Assembly (NCBI GenBank): GCA_039111535.1
Contig: JBCCIM010000013.1
Location: 1-61,917, forward strand
Direction of reading: 5' to 3'
Source: Bacteroidota bacterium
GTDB taxonomy: Bacteria > Bacteroidota > Rhodothermia > Rhodothermales > JAHQVL01
Length of the DNA: 61,917 nt
Shown here in pieces: positions 61,501 through 61,917 of the stretch; positions within the stretch are counted from its first letter, which is position 1, and every line of letters starts with the position of its first letter. The position numbers and the translations under genes were made by a program. The notes beneath the pieces were generated by a model. It made no database searches. It had not been told where the DNA came from and saw only the letters and a list, made by a program, of their open reading frames with translations.

Positions 61501-61896
61501 GTTGGCAACGTTTGCAGAAACGTCCAACTCAACAATCGGTGCTTCGGCGGTCACAACAACTTCATCGAGACCAACCTCTTGTTCGCCAAGAGAAAAGTCT
61601 AAGCTTGATGTAAGTCCTGTGTTTACAGTAACGTTCTCAACAAGCTGAGACGTATAACCTACAAAAGAAGCACGTACACCGTACGTACCAGGTCTTACGT
61701 TCAAAATGTTGTAGAAACCATTAAGGTCCGTTACTGCACCCTGGGTTGTTCCGTCGATGACGACGTTCACGCCGGGAAGCGCTTCCCCAGTAGATGCATC
61801 ACGCACGGTACCCGCTATCTTCCCCGATTGTGCCATTGCCCCCGTTACAGGGATAAGCAGGAGAAGAAGCGCGCCTAGTAGCTTCGTGATTCTCAT
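58597..61896 (-). CDS. TonB-dependent outer-membrane receptor with carboxypeptidase-like N-terminal domain
   Basis: A 1099-residue receptor. The signal peptide (LLGALLLLLIPVTGAMAQ) leads to a carboxypeptidase-regulatory-like domain (GKIAGTVRDASTGEALPGV), a plug domain (LPIASINDVLELQAGVEPGL, FNAEYGNVRSGIVNV) and a long barrel ending FGLRLSF. I chose the ATG at 61896: a GGAG sequence (61906-61909) sits at ideal distance, whereas the ATG at 61911 overlaps that ribosome site. The gene stands at the head of the T9SS/PorV/CRTAC1/TPR cluster and is probably the uptake component. Codon use is that of highly expressed genes. Confidence 0.93.
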   Translation of the reverse strand: MRITKLLGALLLLLIPVTGAMAQSGKIAGTVRDASTGEALPGVNVVIDGTTQGAVTDLNGFYNILNVRPGTYGVRASFVGYTSQLVENVTVNTGLTSSLDFSLGEQEVGLDEVVVTAEAPIVELDVSANVANLSSEDFEDLPIASINDVLELQAGVEPGLEIRGGGLGEVAFIVDGMNLRTGRNNEPFTNISYTSVEAVQVQTGGFNAEYGNVRSGIVNVATKDPSRDKYTFDGLFRFRPAQEKARGGLPEDFDSYYIRPALDPQTNLDGTAAGWDIYTQRQYNDFTGWNNIVDRLNTEGFDVNVQDMVDYFNFTHRKDNEIASPDYEADFTFGGPIPFISDKLGDLRFLASYRNTQTAYIYPQTRDAYKDETFSAKLTSNIAPGMKLTLNAMSARERGMNRNDGGGGFFEGQADPYRGALPSYPWDNIGVVYVSGLGRRGISFSDAKVNRANIDHTMFGGEFVHTLNQNTFYEVTANYINSKYRTPFANLRDGSFLDENGNLIAVTATDNFGRVVNQEFVQQCFGGTTDTNGDGELLSYCVGEEPFGYSGIGGNLLGLGETTGGHWNKARDTSDVSVFTGRFDLTSQVNRFLQIKTGAEVIVSNYDMRFAHVNLELVGPEPESAFPYNEAPIQGAAYAQGKLEFGGMIANLGVRLDYFDANTEWWNFDPFDPILRSRVEVIDEVIPREAVDAQLEVSPRVGISFPITDNSKLYFNYGHFRQMLLARDIFGIEQSLSGGIDRIGNPNHPLPKTVAYELGYDQNFFDQFLFRVSGFYRDVRNQTRAVFYEDLREIVGYNLAQPWNYEDIRGAEFTITKNRGRWLRGFVNYTFLTKKDGNFGFGRFDENQSQQRDYLRTSTDFRINAPVAEPFARMNLQFLTPADFGGSSSGILGNWRVNLLGEWRKGQSFIWGGGGATPPELNENVRYRDFWNFDLRFTKHINTNFGNAQVFLDVANVFNLRHLYRFAAFSPDNRDFEQYMWSLHLPGDIYDGLNNPEQKPYIWIPGDDQPGDFRHPSVEFQPIEEVASLSSAADPNSVAWYWAEDTGDYSRWNGSAWEAVPDGELQKALDDKAYIDMPNFRFNTFLNPRAVSFGLRLSF

Positions 61897-61917
61897 AGTG
61901 TGAATCTCCATCTGGTA

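Noticed and set aside
1-61917. tRNA, rRNA or other housekeeping RNA genes
   Set aside because: I looked through the intergenic gaps for acceptor/T-arm-like and rRNA-like sequences and saw none.

Overview
The window (about 62 kb, roughly 51% GC by eye) looks like a chromosomal piece of a Bacteroidota/Rhodothermota-type bacterium, most likely a marine Rhodothermales-like organism. Reasons: three secreted proteins end in type IX secretion (T9SS)-style sorting domains, there are PorV-like beta-barrels, a TonB receptor with a carboxypeptidase-like N-terminal domain, CRTAC1 (FG-GAP/ASPIC-UnbV) lipoproteins, a PadR plus prefix-domain permease pair, and a few promoters resembling the Bacteroidetes TAnnTTTG -7 element. 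The lineage is inferred, not proven. No tRNA, rRNA, CRISPR array, prophage or intact insertion sequence was recognised.

Layout. 0-17.4 kb is an almost unbroken run of minus-strand genes: a PadR regulator overlapping a permease that runs off the left edge, a PLP enzyme, small stress or housekeeping proteins (DinB, SRPBCC, VOC, GNAT, pyridoxamine-oxidase-like, methyltransferase, DUF885 hydrolase, CIA30, DUF998, DUF2200, DUF1428, YwqK/MORN, DUF4259) and a T9SS protein. 17.5-21.4 kb holds a Tat-exported glycosidase-like protein, a decayed IS110 transposase and an S9 peptidase. 21.4-24.6 kb is an accessory block: orphan membrane proteins, a PIN/ribbon-helix-helix toxin-antitoxin pair and a small unknown gene separated by an attC-like palindrome. 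A second attC-like site lies at 15.8 kb. Together they suggest integron-type cassettes without an integrase in view.

24.7-38.8 kb returns to ordinary genes: a lipoprotein and beta-barrel pair, AIM24-like protein, inorganic pyrophosphatase, the two-gene ergothioneine core (egtB, egtD), YegP, a bacterial-PH-domain pair (YdbS/YdbT-like), YaaW-like protein and a large T9SS repeat protein. 38.8-44.7 kb is a glycogen/alpha-glucan set (malQ, glgX, glgB).

44.7-49.1 kb is the most interesting part: a membrane OmpA-type protein with a large cytosolic region, transcribed divergently from a Ras-like small GTPase followed by a soluble histidine kinase. The 775-bp gap between them contains a candidate small RNA with its own promoter-like motif, a long hairpin and a terminator. 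I read this as a candidate envelope-to-GTPase-to-kinase signalling unit.

49.1-61.9 kb is minus strand: a highly expressed-looking surface module (TonB receptor, T9SS protein, PorV-like barrel, two tandem CRTAC1 lipoproteins, TPR lipoprotein) followed by queE and yjbQ. The hexamer GCCGGC is strikingly frequent over most of the window but absent or rare in the accessory block and in the TonB/T9SS/PorV genes.
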